A stretch of 64,000 nucleotides of DNA from Diphasiastrum complanatum (Eukaryota > Streptophyta > Lycopodiopsida > Lycopodiales > Lycopodiaceae), in assembly GCA_029204225.1 (NCBI GenBank), contig CM055109.1, positions 21,322,349 through 21,386,348 on the forward strand, written 5' to 3'. The notes beneath the pieces are model-generated. The model did not search any database. It worked only from the letters and a program-made list of their open reading frames with translations, and had not been told where the DNA came from. The number at the start of each line of letters is the position of its first letter. Positions within the stretch are counted from its first letter, which is position 1. Made by a program: the position numbers and the translations under genes. Of this stretch, positions 34,440 to 48,329 are shown piece by piece.

Positions 34440-35740
34440 ACCATCTTGATGGGTATTGTTATTAGATGAGTTTAATTATGAAGTGAAATTAAGAAGAGAC
34501 AAGGATCATCAAAATGCTGATTATATATCCCGCCTCCAAATGAAAAATCAGTTTGATCCCATATCTGATGAATTTCTGGACGAACATATAATGCGTATTC
34601 AATCGGAAACATCCATTTATATGGACATTATTAACTTTTTACAGGACCATATTCACCCTGATATTTTTAATAGACAGCAAAGATTGTTTTCCTTTCAAAA
34701 GTAGGACCTTATACAACTATAAATAAAACATTGTATAAATTAGGAGGCGACGATGTTTAGAACCAACCGAGACAACCACTGTAATAAGTGCATTACATGA
34801 GGAACATTCGGGGGGTCACTATGCTCTTAAAAATCCTTAATGCTAAATATTGGTGGCCTACCGTCTATAGAGATGTCAAATTATTTATTCAAAAATGTGA
34901 TGCATGTCAGAGGATGGAAAAACCCAGCTTTGCGACACATTGGCCGCTTACTCCAATTATTCCCTTAGCATCTTTTGAGAAGTGGGGGATAGATTTTGTA
35001 GGGCCTATCAAACCGATCACGCGTAAAACTCGTCGATGTTAAATTCTTGTTGCTACGGACTATGCTACCAAGATGGTAGAGGCCGAAGCCACAGTTAAAA
35101 ATGATGCTAAGACTGTAGCAAAGTTTTTATTCCGAAACATTATCACACATTATGGATGTCCCTCAAAACTCGTTAGCGATAGGGGAACCCATTTCCTTAA
35201 TCAGACCATCGAGGCTATGTTGTCATACTTCTCCATTACACATCGCCAAACCACTCCATATAATCCTAAAGTGAATGGGCCTACGGAGCAGGCAAACGAA
35301 ATTTTGTGTAAAATTCTAAATAAAGTAACGGAAATGCATTCTTCTGATTGGGATAAGAAGTTACCATTTGTCTTATAGGCATACAGAACTGCCGAAAAGA
35401 TCACAACTAGGCAGACTCCATACTATCTTGTGTATGGAATGCATCCCATATTACCAATAGAATTTGAAGTTCCGACATTTCGCATTAGTAATGAAGAGCG
35501 AATGATGAACACAATAGTCTCCAGGAGCGAATGATAGCTTTGACGCAACTGGAGGAGGATTGTCGTCTTTCATTAATCGAGACTGAACGAGTTTAGAATC
35601 AAAGAAAAGCATTTTTGATCAATCTAGTAAAAAAATAAAAATCAAACGAGGGGACTACGTGCTTCTGTATGATAACAGACACATACTGTTTCCTCAAAAT
35701 TTACATACCAGATGGATGGGACATTACATTGCAAAAAAGG
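34440..35740 (+). pseudogene. Ty3/gypsy RNase H end and integrase
   Basis: The end of RNase H (LLDEFNYEVKLRRDKDHQNADYISRLQ pattern, about 34456) is followed by the integrase zinc finger and core. YWWPTVYRDVK with CDACQ is the H2C2 region (about 34850-34915). FEKWGIDFVGPI starts the catalytic core (about 34975). ITHYGCP..LVSDRGTHF and TPYNPKVNGPTEQANE follow (35145-35300). Near 35640 the C-terminal GDYVLLYDNR...RWMGHYI block is recognisable. Integrase joins the element DNA to the genome. The frame is broken by stops at about 35040 and 35378 and shifts after 35500. The reverse transcriptase that should precede it is absent: the GA microsatellite abuts the break. Confidence 0.8.
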
Positions 35741-36030
35741 CGAGATGTTCATTGCATTTGTATTTTTCGCTGCATTTTTTGCGAAAATGCCGACACCTTC
35801 GCTTCATCATTGTCATTATATTCCTTGCGAAAAATGTGACACTATTTTTGGAATTTGTTATGTTGCTCAATTTACCACTTTGGAAAAGCGAAAAGTGCGA
35901 CCCAGTCAACCATCACATTTTTCGCCAATATATATTTCGCCCATACATTTTTTGCTCATAGATTTTCGCCCATACATTTTTCGCTCATGCATTTTTTTCG
36001 CTCATACATTTTAACGAAAAAAGTGACAGT
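35720..36030 (+). repeat. Minisatellite of TTCGC(C/T)CATACATTT units, plus GCGAAAAATG-GACA motifs
   Basis: From about 35920 to 36015 a 13-17-bp unit TTCGCYCATACATTT repeats about six times. Just upstream, TGCGAAAATGCCGACACC and TGCGAAAAATGTGACAC resemble the tandem units at 45420-45660. It is probably part of the LTR or 3' region of the gypsy element. Confidence 0.65.
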
Positions 36031-37576
36031 CTTCGCTACCAATATTGTAGAGTAAATGACGAGAAATGGAGATATTTGAATATTAAGAGCGATATTATGC
36101 ATGAGTGAGCAAGCAAATGAGGAGATCATAAAATTTTCCATGACCGAAATGAACGTTTATATAGGATTTGTGAGATGGGACACGTGGCCAATCATTAATG
36201 CCCTTCATTAAAAACTGTAATCATGATTGGGTATGTCTCAAGTCATGTCAGTCTTAAAAATGACGTCCATAAATTCTAGGATTTGGTGGATATCCATAAT
36301 TTATTTTTTTAATATTTTTTTTGTTATGTGTCACTAGGGGAATGTCTAGAAATCTGCACCCATAAATTATGGAATTTCGTGCCAATTACTATCGTGATGA
36401 CTACTAAATGTGCATACGTTTTAATCCAATGTGTAGGAGATGGGCGTCGGTTTTTTAGACAATCAACCCGTTGAATATAAGACAAGTGAATGGCTAGGAT
36501 CTTGGCCATACTTCTACATATACAAATGTGGCCTCAAGTCATTTTTTTTTTACAGTTTTACATCTTTTTGCTCGCATATTTTATGTTCACTGTTCTCAGT
36601 GGTGGAGTAATGATTGAACGTGCATGCTAAGTTTCTTGCACATCTCCTGTGTGTTGAACCGATATCATCCACAGGTCTGCTGGTCTACTACCGATATCGA
36701 ATGAACGCGCATTTTATTTCAGCATTTTGGTTGCAACCGTGTCTACGCGCGTTGAAACGATACTTGGTTTTTTTTTTTACTTTACTATTTGTACTATGGC
36801 TCCTTCTACATCTTCGGAGGATAAACTTTGAAATTTCTTGGCTATCAGTAAAATTCTCCCCAAACAGATTGATTACTTTATTTCTCTTTTCTTTTTTAGT
36901 TTTGATATTGATAAGTTTATTTATGAGAATCATTTTCAGCTTGTTGATCTTCTTGATAAATTTGGTCATGTAATTACGACCCCTCATATAGATATAGACA
37001 ATTGTAGTTTTGTTCATTTCTCAAATCTTGTACATGCCCAACCATCTTCCAAGCAAAAGCATGATAGGAAATACTCGAAATCACATGACAGCTTCAAAAA
37101 AATTATTCATTGTCGTATTCACAAAAGAAAATATTGTCTTCTTATAAAAGACATGGCATTTATTTTTTTCATCTTTGTTGAGCTCATTGGTTCATCCTCA
37201 TTAGGTTTATTGACAATCCCTTCATCTATTCCAATGGAGGTAGATGAAGATGATGTTGATATAGGTGCTAAAGTTGAATCAGAAATGGCATATGAATACG
37301 AGCCCTTCCGTCAGATTTTTCAACCGAGCCTTTATGTCAGATCTCGACCGACTCTTTCAATCAAATGTTGACTGAATCCATCACTCACACCTCAACTGAG
37401 TCCTTGTAGTGTCATCTCGACTGAACCCATTTTTCAATTCTCAACTGACTCATTGCATTGACATCTCAACTGAGCCAAGTTCGTAAGTGAAAGTCAACTC
37501 CATCTTTGACTAGACTTTACACTGGCTAATGGCCACAGATATCAGCTAACTTCTTTTTGCACTAACTCTATCCTGA
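36031..37576. other. Unassigned DNA between two gypsy remnants
   Basis: One ORF of 177 codons (36838-37371, plus) has no recognisable domain and ends in ACTGA/CGACC-type repeats related to those at 41.8-42.8 kb, so I do not call it a gene. The interval probably contains LTR sequence of the following gypsy element. Confidence 0.4.
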
Positions 37577-39415
37577 ATGTTGTGTCATTTGGATACACAC
37601 ACATTACCATACTCTGATTATTATACCTTAATATATTTTACATCCAGAGTGTTAAAAAGAAAAAAAAAACAAGAGCCCAAACCACACAATACCAAGATAC
37701 TCAAGACCTTCCACATGGATTGTCACTACGGTCCCAATTCCATAGAGGAATATCCACCTGAGACGGTATCTCCTTCCACAGAACATGCCAGATACAATCG
37801 ATACTCTCGCATGAAATCACAAGTCCACGAGCCATCCACAAACCCTTTCGAGAGATGGGAACCAATGAGAGCTGAAGTTGCCTATAACCGACCACAATTT
37901 CATGTTGCTGGATCTTCTCACGCAAGAGCTCAGTTAAATGGGGCTTTTTCCAACCACGGTCCTTGTACTAAAAAATGCACACCCAAGCTAGACCTATCTA
38001 TGTACGACGAAAATTCAAACCCTCAGAGATTTCTCCAGGTCTTTGAGAATGCTTGCGATGTCTATGGTGAGACATCTCCCAAAGCCATGGTACAACTTTT
38101 CTCGATGACCATGATCGATCATGCACATGAATGGTTCTTCAATTTGGATCGTGAAGATAAACATGATTGGTCACTCTTGAAAAAGTCCTTCATCAAGCAA
38201 TTCAAACTGTTTCGTTTGATAGAGAGTCTCTGTGTCAAACTAAGTAATATCAAAAAGTTCGTGACTATATCGAACGATTTAAACGCTTAAAAATTCAAGT
38301 ACAAAAACAACCTATGGAATCAATGCTCATCCTATGGTTTCTAGTTGGACTTCCCAGATGGATCAAACGTGAACTCCGATCTAATGATAAATATACATTC
38401 TTAAAACAAGCCATGTTTGATGCCATCCATGAAGAAGATGAGAGATCGGAAGTTGACGAACCAAGAGAACGGAGAGCACACAATGCTGTCCAGGAATCCA
38501 AACCGACCGACAAAACCAGAAAACAATTATGGAAATCTCAGATGGAATTGCTTAATTAGCAACACCAACAACAAATGGAGAAACTTACGAAAGAGTTTCA
38601 GAACTCCCTGCGGTCTATACAAAGTATGTCAGGTCAGCTACCCACTGGCTAGATCCATCATAGACATGACAATACCTAGTGCCCTCATTGCAGGGGTGCA
38701 CACACTGGAAATGAATGCCCATCCTATCAACCGATACCAGATACCTCTTTTATTAAATGCGAAATATGTGACTTCATGGGCCATTTCTCTTTTTACTGCT
38801 ACTACAATCCAAGGATCCAGCATCACGACCAGTCATGAGGTCAATACCAACTCTTAGAAACCAATTTGCTTCACGGAACCCGTCACATCAATATCCTCCA
38901 TGAAACAATCCCCAAGTTCATATCCAAGAGTTGCCTAGACAACCCAAACACGAAACTCATCCTCAACTGGCACTCTTAGGTCCACCTCCAAGGGGCCATC
39001 CAGACGTAGGAGCACAAAAACATTGACCCCATAAAGAATAAGCTCAAACCCATCTTGTTGATCACTCCTATGATTCAACATACCACCATAGCCACTTTTG
39101 GTAGTTCCACACACTATCATGAGGATACTTCATGCTCATGCAAACGAGATGAGTATTCCCAAAATCCAGAAACTCCGGGACTACTAGCCATCCAAGATGG
39201 CTATGCAATTGCCCAAGGGCCCATGAGCAACGAATGTTCATCTATGGTGAAACGAAACATTTCATGGTCAATTGTAAAGTAAAAAACCAATACCATGTCA
39301 AATGTCCAAACTGTGTTCGAAAACACAGCTTCAGATATTGCCCCAAGCAACCAAATAGGATCCTACCAGCACGACACATCTCTTCTGATCCTATTAGAGT
39401 CCTCACTTGAGCTCA
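37577..39415 (+). pseudogene. Ty3/gypsy gag with zinc knuckle
   Basis: From the ATG at 37713 (MDCHYGPN) a Pro-rich N-terminus leads into the gag core (37980-38290): LSMYDENSNPQRFLQVFENA, then HEWFFNLDREDKHDWSLLKK..IKQF. After a stop and frame change at about 38290 it continues through LILWFLVGLPRWIK and an acidic segment (38314-38559). A CCHC-like knuckle, CPNCVRKHSFRYC, is at about 39303-39341 in another frame. The core is related to the minus-strand gag at 1-877. At least three lesions prevent translation as one protein. Confidence 0.75.
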
Positions 39416-39743
39416 ACGCCAAAACCAGCAACAAACCCTAGAAAAACCTACTGACAATCCGAGAAGCTCTTTGACAACTTCCACATTACCACTTGACTAC
39501 CCAGACCCATGAGTGGAACAACGACGATACAACGAATTTCGAGATGAGTTTCTGCAATAGGAACAGAACACAGGCCGTTCGTTATCTGCTATGATCCTCA
39601 CAAAGAGCAACCTCTATAGGGACTCGCAGTTTTCTCTGAACTTCTATAGGCTCAAATCACAATGTCGTTCCATAGTGCCATGAAATCTTTCACTGGCCTC
39701 CAAAGCTATATCCATAAAAGTTTTTAGCTGCCCAATATCCCAG

Positions 39744-40180
39744 ATGAATAGCAAAAACCAGGTGAGATTCCAAAAATTCCTCAAATTCTTGATGAATATT
39801 GGTGTTGCTAAGGGGACTAGCATCACCTTATCTATGCACTACAAAGATTATCCAGTAGTATCTGCTATCCTCGATAGTGGATCAGGTGTAAACATCATGG
39901 CTTTGTCACTAGCAAAGTCATGGGGATTCAATATCTTAGATTTGCCATGGTACAAACTCCATATGGTTGACCAATGAGTAATTGACCCTGCATGTCACTT
40001 ATCAAATATACTAGTCTGTATTGCAGGAGTCAAGTTTACCATAGATTGTGTCATCCTAGACCTTCCTGACGGTGCACAAATATATAAACTCCTTATTGGC
40101 ATACCCTGGCTACAAATGGCACGCGTTGTCCAAAATTGGAAGCTTAGTAAAATAACCTTCAACAACAATGGAAAATGAGT
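39744..40180 (+). pseudogene. Ty3/gypsy aspartic protease
   Basis: PVVSAILDSGSGVNIMA has the D-S-G active site of retroviral-type aspartic proteases. A stop at about 39977 interrupts it, after which HLSNILVCIAGVKFTIDCVILDL and YKLLIGIPWL continue in frame, matching the second half of the family (...LLG.PWL). The protease would cut the Gag-Pol precursor. Confidence 0.7.
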
Positions 40181-40557
40181 CACTGTTGACTCGGCTGGAC
40201 ACATTAAGCCCGCCAAGGTTTATGATGATCGGTCATCTACAACATATGACGAGTCCGATAGTGTTCCAATCTAGCCAAAAGGACACTATACAAGATCAAC
40301 CGATATAATCAATTGGGGTCAAGCACTGGCCACTATGGACTGTGCCGATTCCAATAGATGCCGAATAGAAACTACCACAGAAGACACATATATTCTACCA
40401 TCTTCTACGGACATAGAGACGTCCATCATTCCATTAATGATTATTGACCCAATTCCTATAGCTTGGTGCCGAGGAGAACCTAGTATCTTTGTCGCCCATG
40501 TTTCGAAAGATGGTATTCTCTCCTTGAATGATGAAGTCATGACTGACGATAGAACAC

Positions 40558-41326
40558 GTGCTTATGTATCTCGATAAAAAACATTACGCATCAAAATCGA
40601 TCCCAAAAGAGATTAAGCCGCCAGGGCCTTTGGCTCATGTGCAACTCATGTCCAAAGTACCCAACATAGTGGCCTATCGGCCCAAACCTAAGGCCTACCA
40701 ATGGGACATGTATCCAGACGAAGTCTGGGATGCAATAAACGAAGAATTGATTCGAGAGGCAACCACACCACCCCCTCAACAAACCAAAAAACCTCGGTTA
40801 CAGAAAAACAAAATCGTTGACACAAAACTAACCGAGAGACAGAAACAAATGAGTGAAAAGCTTAAGCAACCCATCAAGTTGTTGTCCAACCAACAAAAGG
40901 CCCATCCCTCCAATAAAGCTTCCACATCTGCTAGCACATCCACATTGATGATTCCCAAAGTTCCAGAGAACTTGTGGAACCTCCTTTTGACCTCCCTAGC
41001 AAATTCAAAGATTTCACACTTGATGATGTGGTCATCCAATTGCCGAAATTGTGTGAGACTCGACTCATCTCGTCGACAAAAAGTCTGGCATGATCGTCAC
41101 CTGCACCATAAAGACTTACACTTAGGTGATCAGGTGCTCCTCTACACATCTAAGAAGGGCCCAGGAAAACTAAAATTTTGAAGCAAAGGGCCATATGTTA
41201 TAGATAAAATCTTTTCTAATGGAGTAGTTTAGTTAGGAACACTTGACGGAGTACTCCTTGTCACTGTCGTAAATGGCGATCGTCTACAGCGCTACTACGA
41301 AGAGTTGTTTTTTGTTGACCCAATAT
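40558..41326 (+). pseudogene. Ty3/gypsy integrase C-terminal tail; RT, RNase H and integrase core missing
   Basis: KVWHDRHLHHKDLHLGDQVLLY followed by GPGKLKF, KGPYVIDKIF, GVVQLGTLDG and NGDRLQRYYEE (41080-41310) is the end of a plant gypsy integrase. Only about 900 bp separates it from the protease, where about 2.5-3 kb encoding reverse transcriptase, RNase H and the integrase core would be expected. The element is therefore internally deleted or is a non-autonomous derivative. The intervening 207-codon ORF is Lys/Gln/Pro-rich and unrecognised. Confidence 0.7.
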
Positions 41327-41779
41327 AACTCCATCACTATTGTCTATATTTATGTTACATTTTTCATGATTTTTTTAAGTTTTATTTTTTAATTTTCACT
41401 TTTTTTAATTTTTTAATTTTTAATTTTTTATTTTTATTTTCTATATATTCTTATTTTTTACGTTTTTTGACTGCCAATATTTGTACATACTGCATTCTTA
41501 TTTCCTATATGTTTTTTCTCATGGATATCTATTTAGATTCACAGGGCATGTTGTAGGCCAACATATGATGGTCTAGTTCACAAGGACAGATTTTAAAAAA
41601 AAAATTTATCCAGTTCACTTTTACAGTTTTGATATCTTAGATCTTCCATCCATAACACAAATCTGGTAATTGAGATAGTTAATTCCACTGAGAACTTCCA
41701 CGTGTTTCGACACTGTCACATTTTACTTCATGAAGTTCTCCAACAACATCACTGAGATAGAGTACTCAACAGGCACTTG

Positions 41780-42800
41780 CATCAAATCTCCACCGAGTCC
41801 TCTGGTTGGCATCTCGACCGAGTCCTTTGGTTGGCATCTCAACCGAGTCATCTGGTCGGCATCTCGACCGAGTCACCTGGTTAACGTCTTGACTGAGTCT
41901 CCTACATAAGATCTTGACCAGACCGAGTCCTAACAGAAAAAAACAGGGTTTTTGAAAATCTCAACCGAATCACTCCAGTCCAGTCTATCACTTCAAAAAT
42001 CTTGATCGAATCACTCCAATCCAGCCTGTCACTTCAAGAATCTCGACCGAGCCAAGTCACTTTGAACGGCTATAAAGAACTAAAGAACAAAGTCATTTGC
42101 ACCTCAACGACTTCTGGCGATCTTCCAGTCCCCATCACCATTTCTGGTGCTCTTTCATCTGATCAATCCATGATCACTCACACACTCAGTTACTCCAGTG
42201 TCATCCTCAACCATCACGCAACCACGAAGAACGCCATTAAACATCACTTTTGAAAAAACCTAACCTCCCATAAATCAAAAAATCCATTCCAACTTCTAAA
42301 ACAAAGACATGTTGAGAGGTAGTGTAGCTAGAGCACCAATCAAGGCTCTAGTTTGACTATTGTGAAACACATTTACCATTTCAATACCATCGTTTTTATA
42401 CATCCTTACCGTAACCATTTTTCATTGTCTTTTTTTTCATAGCCATTGTTTTACACTACTACGTTCTCAGTCGAGTCTTCTGTTTAGTTCTCAATCGAGT
42501 CCTCTGTTCAGTCCTCGATCGAGTCATTCCAGTTCAGTGTTCATACGAGCACCATAGTTTGTGTCTCAACTAAGAAATTAACTCAACTTTGAACAGAGCA
42601 TTTTTGTTACTCTCTTGATCAAACCATCTCGTCACCATCTTGACCGAGCCATCCCATCACCATCTCGACCGAGTCATTCCGTCACCATCTCGACCGAGTC
42701 ATTCCGTTACCATTTCAACCGAGTCATTCCACTATCATCTCAACCGAATCGAATCCCAACATACCTCTATTATAAATCTCGACCGAGTGCGATTTTTCAG
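41780..42800 (+). repeat. 25-bp minisatellite with core CATCTCGACCGAGTC
   Basis: At 41785-41935 and again at 42620-42790 a unit of 25 bp built round CATCTCGACCGAGTC repeats five to six times, with further diverged units at 41990-42060 and 42460-42560. Weaker copies are seen at 37310-37480 at the other side of the gag-pro remnant. Repeats on both flanks are consistent with their being part of the two LTRs of that gypsy element. Confidence 0.75.
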
Positions 42801-42836
42801 AGATCGTTTCCAGTCAAATCCAAATATGTCTTCACA

Positions 42837-43158
42837 TCAGTGCTCTAGCTCTGATGACCCAGATGCAAACAAGATCGATATCCATATGGGTCATCTTGAT
42901 ATTATAGAGATGACAACATGGTACCAGCAGACAAATCAATTCCTGACTCAAATTCAGTTTCATATCGTTGTTCTCATTGGCTACCAGAGTCCATACCTGC
43001 TGCACATGGCCTACGCATCCTACAACACAACTACAAGGTCATGCCAGTTCATTGTTTCTCCCAATAGGAACTATGTATATAACATATCTCTGTCTGGAGC
43101 AGGTTTTCACACTTTCAGATTCCCTCGAGGACCGAATATTGTCACAAGAATATTGTAG
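42837..43158 (+). other. Unrecognised ORF next to the minisatellite
   Basis: An ATG-initiated frame of 107 codons (MSSHQCSSSDDPDANK...) ends at 43158. No domain was recognised and there is no paralogue in the window. It may be part of the gypsy LTR or a gag leader. Low confidence that it is a gene. Confidence 0.2.
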
Positions 43159-43209
43159 AAGATTGAAGCAATAGCATACTTCAAATTTATTGATCCATCT
43201 ATTAAAAAA

Positions 43210-45177
43210 TGGAAGAACAAGGACATCTATGGTCTGGTTCAGGGGGAGAGTACCTATCAAATAAAATGGTGGACTACTTACCATCATGTGGTGTGCACCA
43301 TCAGTTCACAGCCAACTACACTCCACAACAGAATGGCATAGCTGAGCAAAAGAACTAAACATTATTGGAAGCTGCACAATCCATGATTGTCAACGCTCAA
43401 TTACCCCAGAATTTTTGGGCTGAAGCAATTTTTACTGCTTGCTATCTGCAAAATTATTCCAGCATGAAGGCAGTCGATTCCAAGACACCCTTTGAAGCCT
43501 ACTACGTCTACAAACCAAGTCTGAAACATTTACGTATATTCAAATGTCTTTACTATGCTCAAATTATGTCTAATCTAAGAAAGAAGTTAGACCTAGTAAG
43601 TTGTAAGTATATCTTTATCAGCTATTCAATGTCACACAAGGCATATCGTATCCATGATGTTGATACTTCTTCAGATCTTAGTCAGCCATGATGTTGTCTT
43701 TCTTGAAAACAACTTCCATGATTTCAAGTAGAAGCAACCAATGCAGGAGTCTGTCACAACAGCTCCAGTCTCCATCGATAGACATCGACCTATGAATGGC
43801 CAAGCGCAGGAGTTTGTCCCAACAACTCCATTTACCATTGATGGGCCTAGATCCACGATTGTTCAACCACAAGCTGAAGCTATCCCAATCATTTACCCAG
43901 GAGAAACATCCACTACTTGTAGTTCGAAGGTCTGCAAGACAACGACAACAACCTGATCGTTTGTCCCTCAGGCATTCATCAGTCATGATGAGCATGCCAC
44001 TATTGTAGAAGCACTGTCAGGGCCCAATGCACATGAATGGAAAGCTGTCATGGATGCTGAGTAACATTCCTTGATGAAGAACAAGACCTGGAGTCTTGTT
44101 AATCCTCCTGCAGGTATTAAATCTATTGATTCTAAATGGATCTTCAAGCTAAAGCTTAAGCCAGATGGATCAATATTCAAATGGAAAGCTCGTTTAGTGT
44201 TTAAAGGATTTGAGCAAGTTTATGGAATAGATTACACTGACACCTTTAGTCCAGTGGTAAAGCATCAATCTATTCGCAGCTTGCTAGTAATAGCTGCTAC
44301 AGAGGATCTAGACATTCACCAGATGGATGTCCAAACAACATTCCTTCATGGATATATACAAGAAGACATATTCATTTATCAAAAAGAAGGTTACATCCTT
44401 CAAGGCAAAGCATTTGGTATGTAAATTGCACAAGGCATTATATGGTCTTAAGCAAGCTCCCAAGGCCTGGTATGATAGAATAAATCACTTTTTGTTGCAA
44501 CATAACTGCACTTCTTGCTCTACAATGTACTCTAATATATATCTCAAACTTAAAGGTCAAACTATGTTGTAATAGCATTATACGTTGATGAATTCTTAAT
44601 TATCAGCAATTCAAATCAGTTATTACAGGAAACCAAATCTCTGCTTTCATCAGATTTGAGATGACTGATTTAGGCCCAGTCCATGACATTCACAGAGATT
44701 GCACAGGCAGAAGGATTGTTATAAGCCAAGAGTCCTATTTAATCAATGTGCTTCACAGATATGGGATGGAGGACTCCAAGCCCATAGACACACCTATGGA
44801 TCCAGGATCTAAGCTGTCCAAAGACATGTGTCCCAGAACTCAAGCAGATCAGCAAGAAATGTGCAGGTATCCTTATCAGTCTATCACATGATCTATAACG
44901 TATTCTGTGATCTGCACACGACCTGATCTAGCATATGCAGTAAGCACACTATCTCAATACATGTCCAATCCAAGCTTACAACACTGGAAAGCTCTGCAAA
45001 GAGTTCTAAGGTACATTCAAGCTTCAAAGCACTATGCTTTGAGCCATAGTGGTAATACAGAAGCTACACTCACACTGACCACATATTCAGATTTAGATTG
45101 GGCAGGAGACCTTGATACCAAAAAATCCACATCAGGTTATATTAGTTTCCTTGCAGGAGGACCCATTTCATGGGGAG

Positions 45178-45178
<1 letters not shown>
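43210..45178 (+). pseudogene. Ty1/copia integrase, reverse transcriptase and RNase H
   Basis: GGEYLSNKMVDYLPSCGVHHQF and TPQQNGIAEQKN (43215-43350) are the integrase core. NFWAEAIFTACYLQN and LRIFKCLYYAQI follow. The reverse transcriptase starts at about 44071 with MKNKTWSLV, KWIFKLKLKPDG, KARLVFKGF, YTDTFSPVV and MDVQTTFLHG, then LYGLKQAPKAWY after a frame change. TDLGPVHD, ISQESYLINVL, MDPGSKLS and ICTRPDLAYAV (44661-44940) lead to RNase H (YSDLDWAGD...KKSTSGYI). Stops and frameshifts break it into at least five pieces. It stops abruptly at GPISWG, where a TGTTGGAG sequence begins. Confidence 0.85.
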
Positions 45179-46299
<1,121 letters not shown>

Positions 46300-48180
46300 A
46301 TGGCTGTCTCAGACGCCTAATTTTCACGGTAGTCTAAGACTCCTACACTAATAATCTTATTCAACACAAAAGAAGAGCTCATAATCTCATTCTCTAAGTA
46401 ATCCATGATCCTGTTAAATACAGTTATTATTGTTCTTTCATTATCATTATTGTTGTCTTTCATTTTCACATAGCTGAAGCTAAAACTTTGAAAGAAGTTT
46501 GGGACATCCTTAGCTTACTATATGATGTGAGAGACTAACTACTAAGTTATATTTTCGAAGGAAATTCTTCACACTCAAGATGTCAAATAATGATTCTCTT
46601 CATAATCATATTAGCCAATTTAAGAATCTCTTGCAATAGATGGTCGTTGTTTGATCAGTCATAGACAATCAATACGCAATTATGACATTGCTTTCAAGCC
46701 TATCTCTATATATGAGAACTAGGTGATGATCATCACGACACACTCAGATTTAACTCTTACCAGAGTTATCACTATGTTGCTGCAAGAAGATAACCGAAAA
46801 AGACACTTTGTATAACTCTTCGTCCCATGCTCTATATATCAACAAGGGCTCAAAACGATAGAAGTAGAAAAGCTCCAAGTAGTCTACATCGAATCAGAAA
46901 CAGACTCAAAGTCAAGAACAATCATCAAATCCAAATTCGTTGAAAAAGAAGAAGTTTTGTAGGTATTGCAAATGCAATAACCATGAAATTCAAGATTGCC
47001 AAATTTTTTCAAAGCGACCTGATCAACAAGCAAATACAGTTACAACATCTCCTGAAGTCAAAATGGACAAAGGCACTTTTATGGTCAAAGATAAATACGT
47101 GAATTCGGATGATTCATGGTTTCTGGATTCTGGAGCTACTCAACATATGACCAATCATTGTGAGATTTTCCAATCCTATACGCCTTACAACACAAAGAAG
47201 TATGTTCATCTTGGTGACAATAGCACTCACACTATCGAAGGTGAAGGTACTGTAAGATTAAGGTTCCAGCATAATCAATTCAAATTATTGTCAAAAGTCT
47301 TGTATGTTCCTAAACTCTCTACAAATCTGTTATTAGTAAGTAGAATTACATATTTAGATCATAAGGTGGAGTTTGAGTTTGATCAATGCAGAATTATCGA
47401 TAGGAGTAATATGATCCTTGCACTCGGCAAGAGGCATAGATACTTATATAGATTGGCACATTGTTATTCTGATTCTAGTCAAGCTTTGAAAGCCTTTGTT
47501 CTTGTCAATAAAGCATTACTATGGCATCATCGCTTAGGACACTTGAATTATGCATTTGTTTCGAACATGTCCAGACAATCCCTAGCACTTGATCTTGAGT
47601 ATCATTTTGGTAAAGTTGATCTCCCTGTCCGCCATAGCTGCATCCTTGGAAAGTAGACGAAATCTCCAAAAGAACAACTATTTACTTCATTAAATAAAAA
47701 TCAGAAGCTTTCATCAAGTTCAAACAATTCAAAGAGCATGCAGAAAATCAAACTAGCAAATGAATCAAAGCACTAAGGTCAGATAAGAGGGAGAATACAT
47801 CTCCACCAAATTCAAGGAATACTGCCTTAACAATGGCATTGAGCAACAATACATTACCTCCTATTTGCCTCAGTCAAATGGTCTTGTTGAGAGAAAGAAC
47901 AGAACCTTAGTCGAATCGGCAAAGTGCATGTTATCACATGTGACACTTCTGAAGTCCTTCTGGGCTGAAACAGTTTCAACAGCAAACTATATAAAATAGA
48001 TGTCCTACTAAAGGTCTATCAGACAAAACACCATTCAAAGTTTGGACAGGTACCAGACCTTCTTTATCAGACTTACAAGTTTTTGGATGTACTGCTTATG
48101 CACAGATTCCTCATGAACTCAGGAAGAAGCTCGACTTCCAGAGTATCAAATGTATTTTCATCAGCTACACTTTTAGATTC
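46300..48180 (+). pseudogene. Ty1/copia gag, protease and integrase start
   Basis: Gag-like pieces (EAKTLKEVWDILSLLYD, FFTLKMSNNDSLHNHISQFKN) lie at 46478-46720 with stops. The zinc knuckle CRYCKCNNHEIQDC is at about 46958. The protease has WFLDSGATQHMT with an intact D-S-G (47118 onwards). The gag-pre-integrase domain follows (VLYVPKLSTNLL, LWHHRLGHLN). Beyond 47656 the integrase core is degraded, with QSNGLVERKN-like sequence near 47880 and a W-A-E-T-V block near 47960. The 46940-47656 frame of 238 codons is the longest intact piece. Confidence 0.8.
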
Positions 48181-48258
48181 TAGTCAAAAGTCAAAGTCAC
48201 ACTTGTGTAGATCTATCTAAAATGAATCTAACTTTGTACAAGTACTTTTTCTACTTCC

Positions 48259-48291
48259 TTTCACACGTGGGAATAGGCTCCACACATGTGA
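48259..48291. repeat. Hairpin TCACACGTGG...CCACACATGTGA
   Basis: A 33-bp inverted repeat round GGGAATAGGCTCC. It is the reverse complement, with three differences, of the hairpin at 57083-57116 in another copia remnant, so it belongs to a shared copia sequence. Confidence 0.65.
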
Positions 48292-48329
48292 TATGTCACT
48301 ATGAACATAGATCTTAAGATTAACATAAT

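Noticed and set aside
36838-37371. 177-codon plus-strand ORF as a gene
   Set aside because: No recognisable domain, no paralogue, and its end runs into LTR-type repeats.
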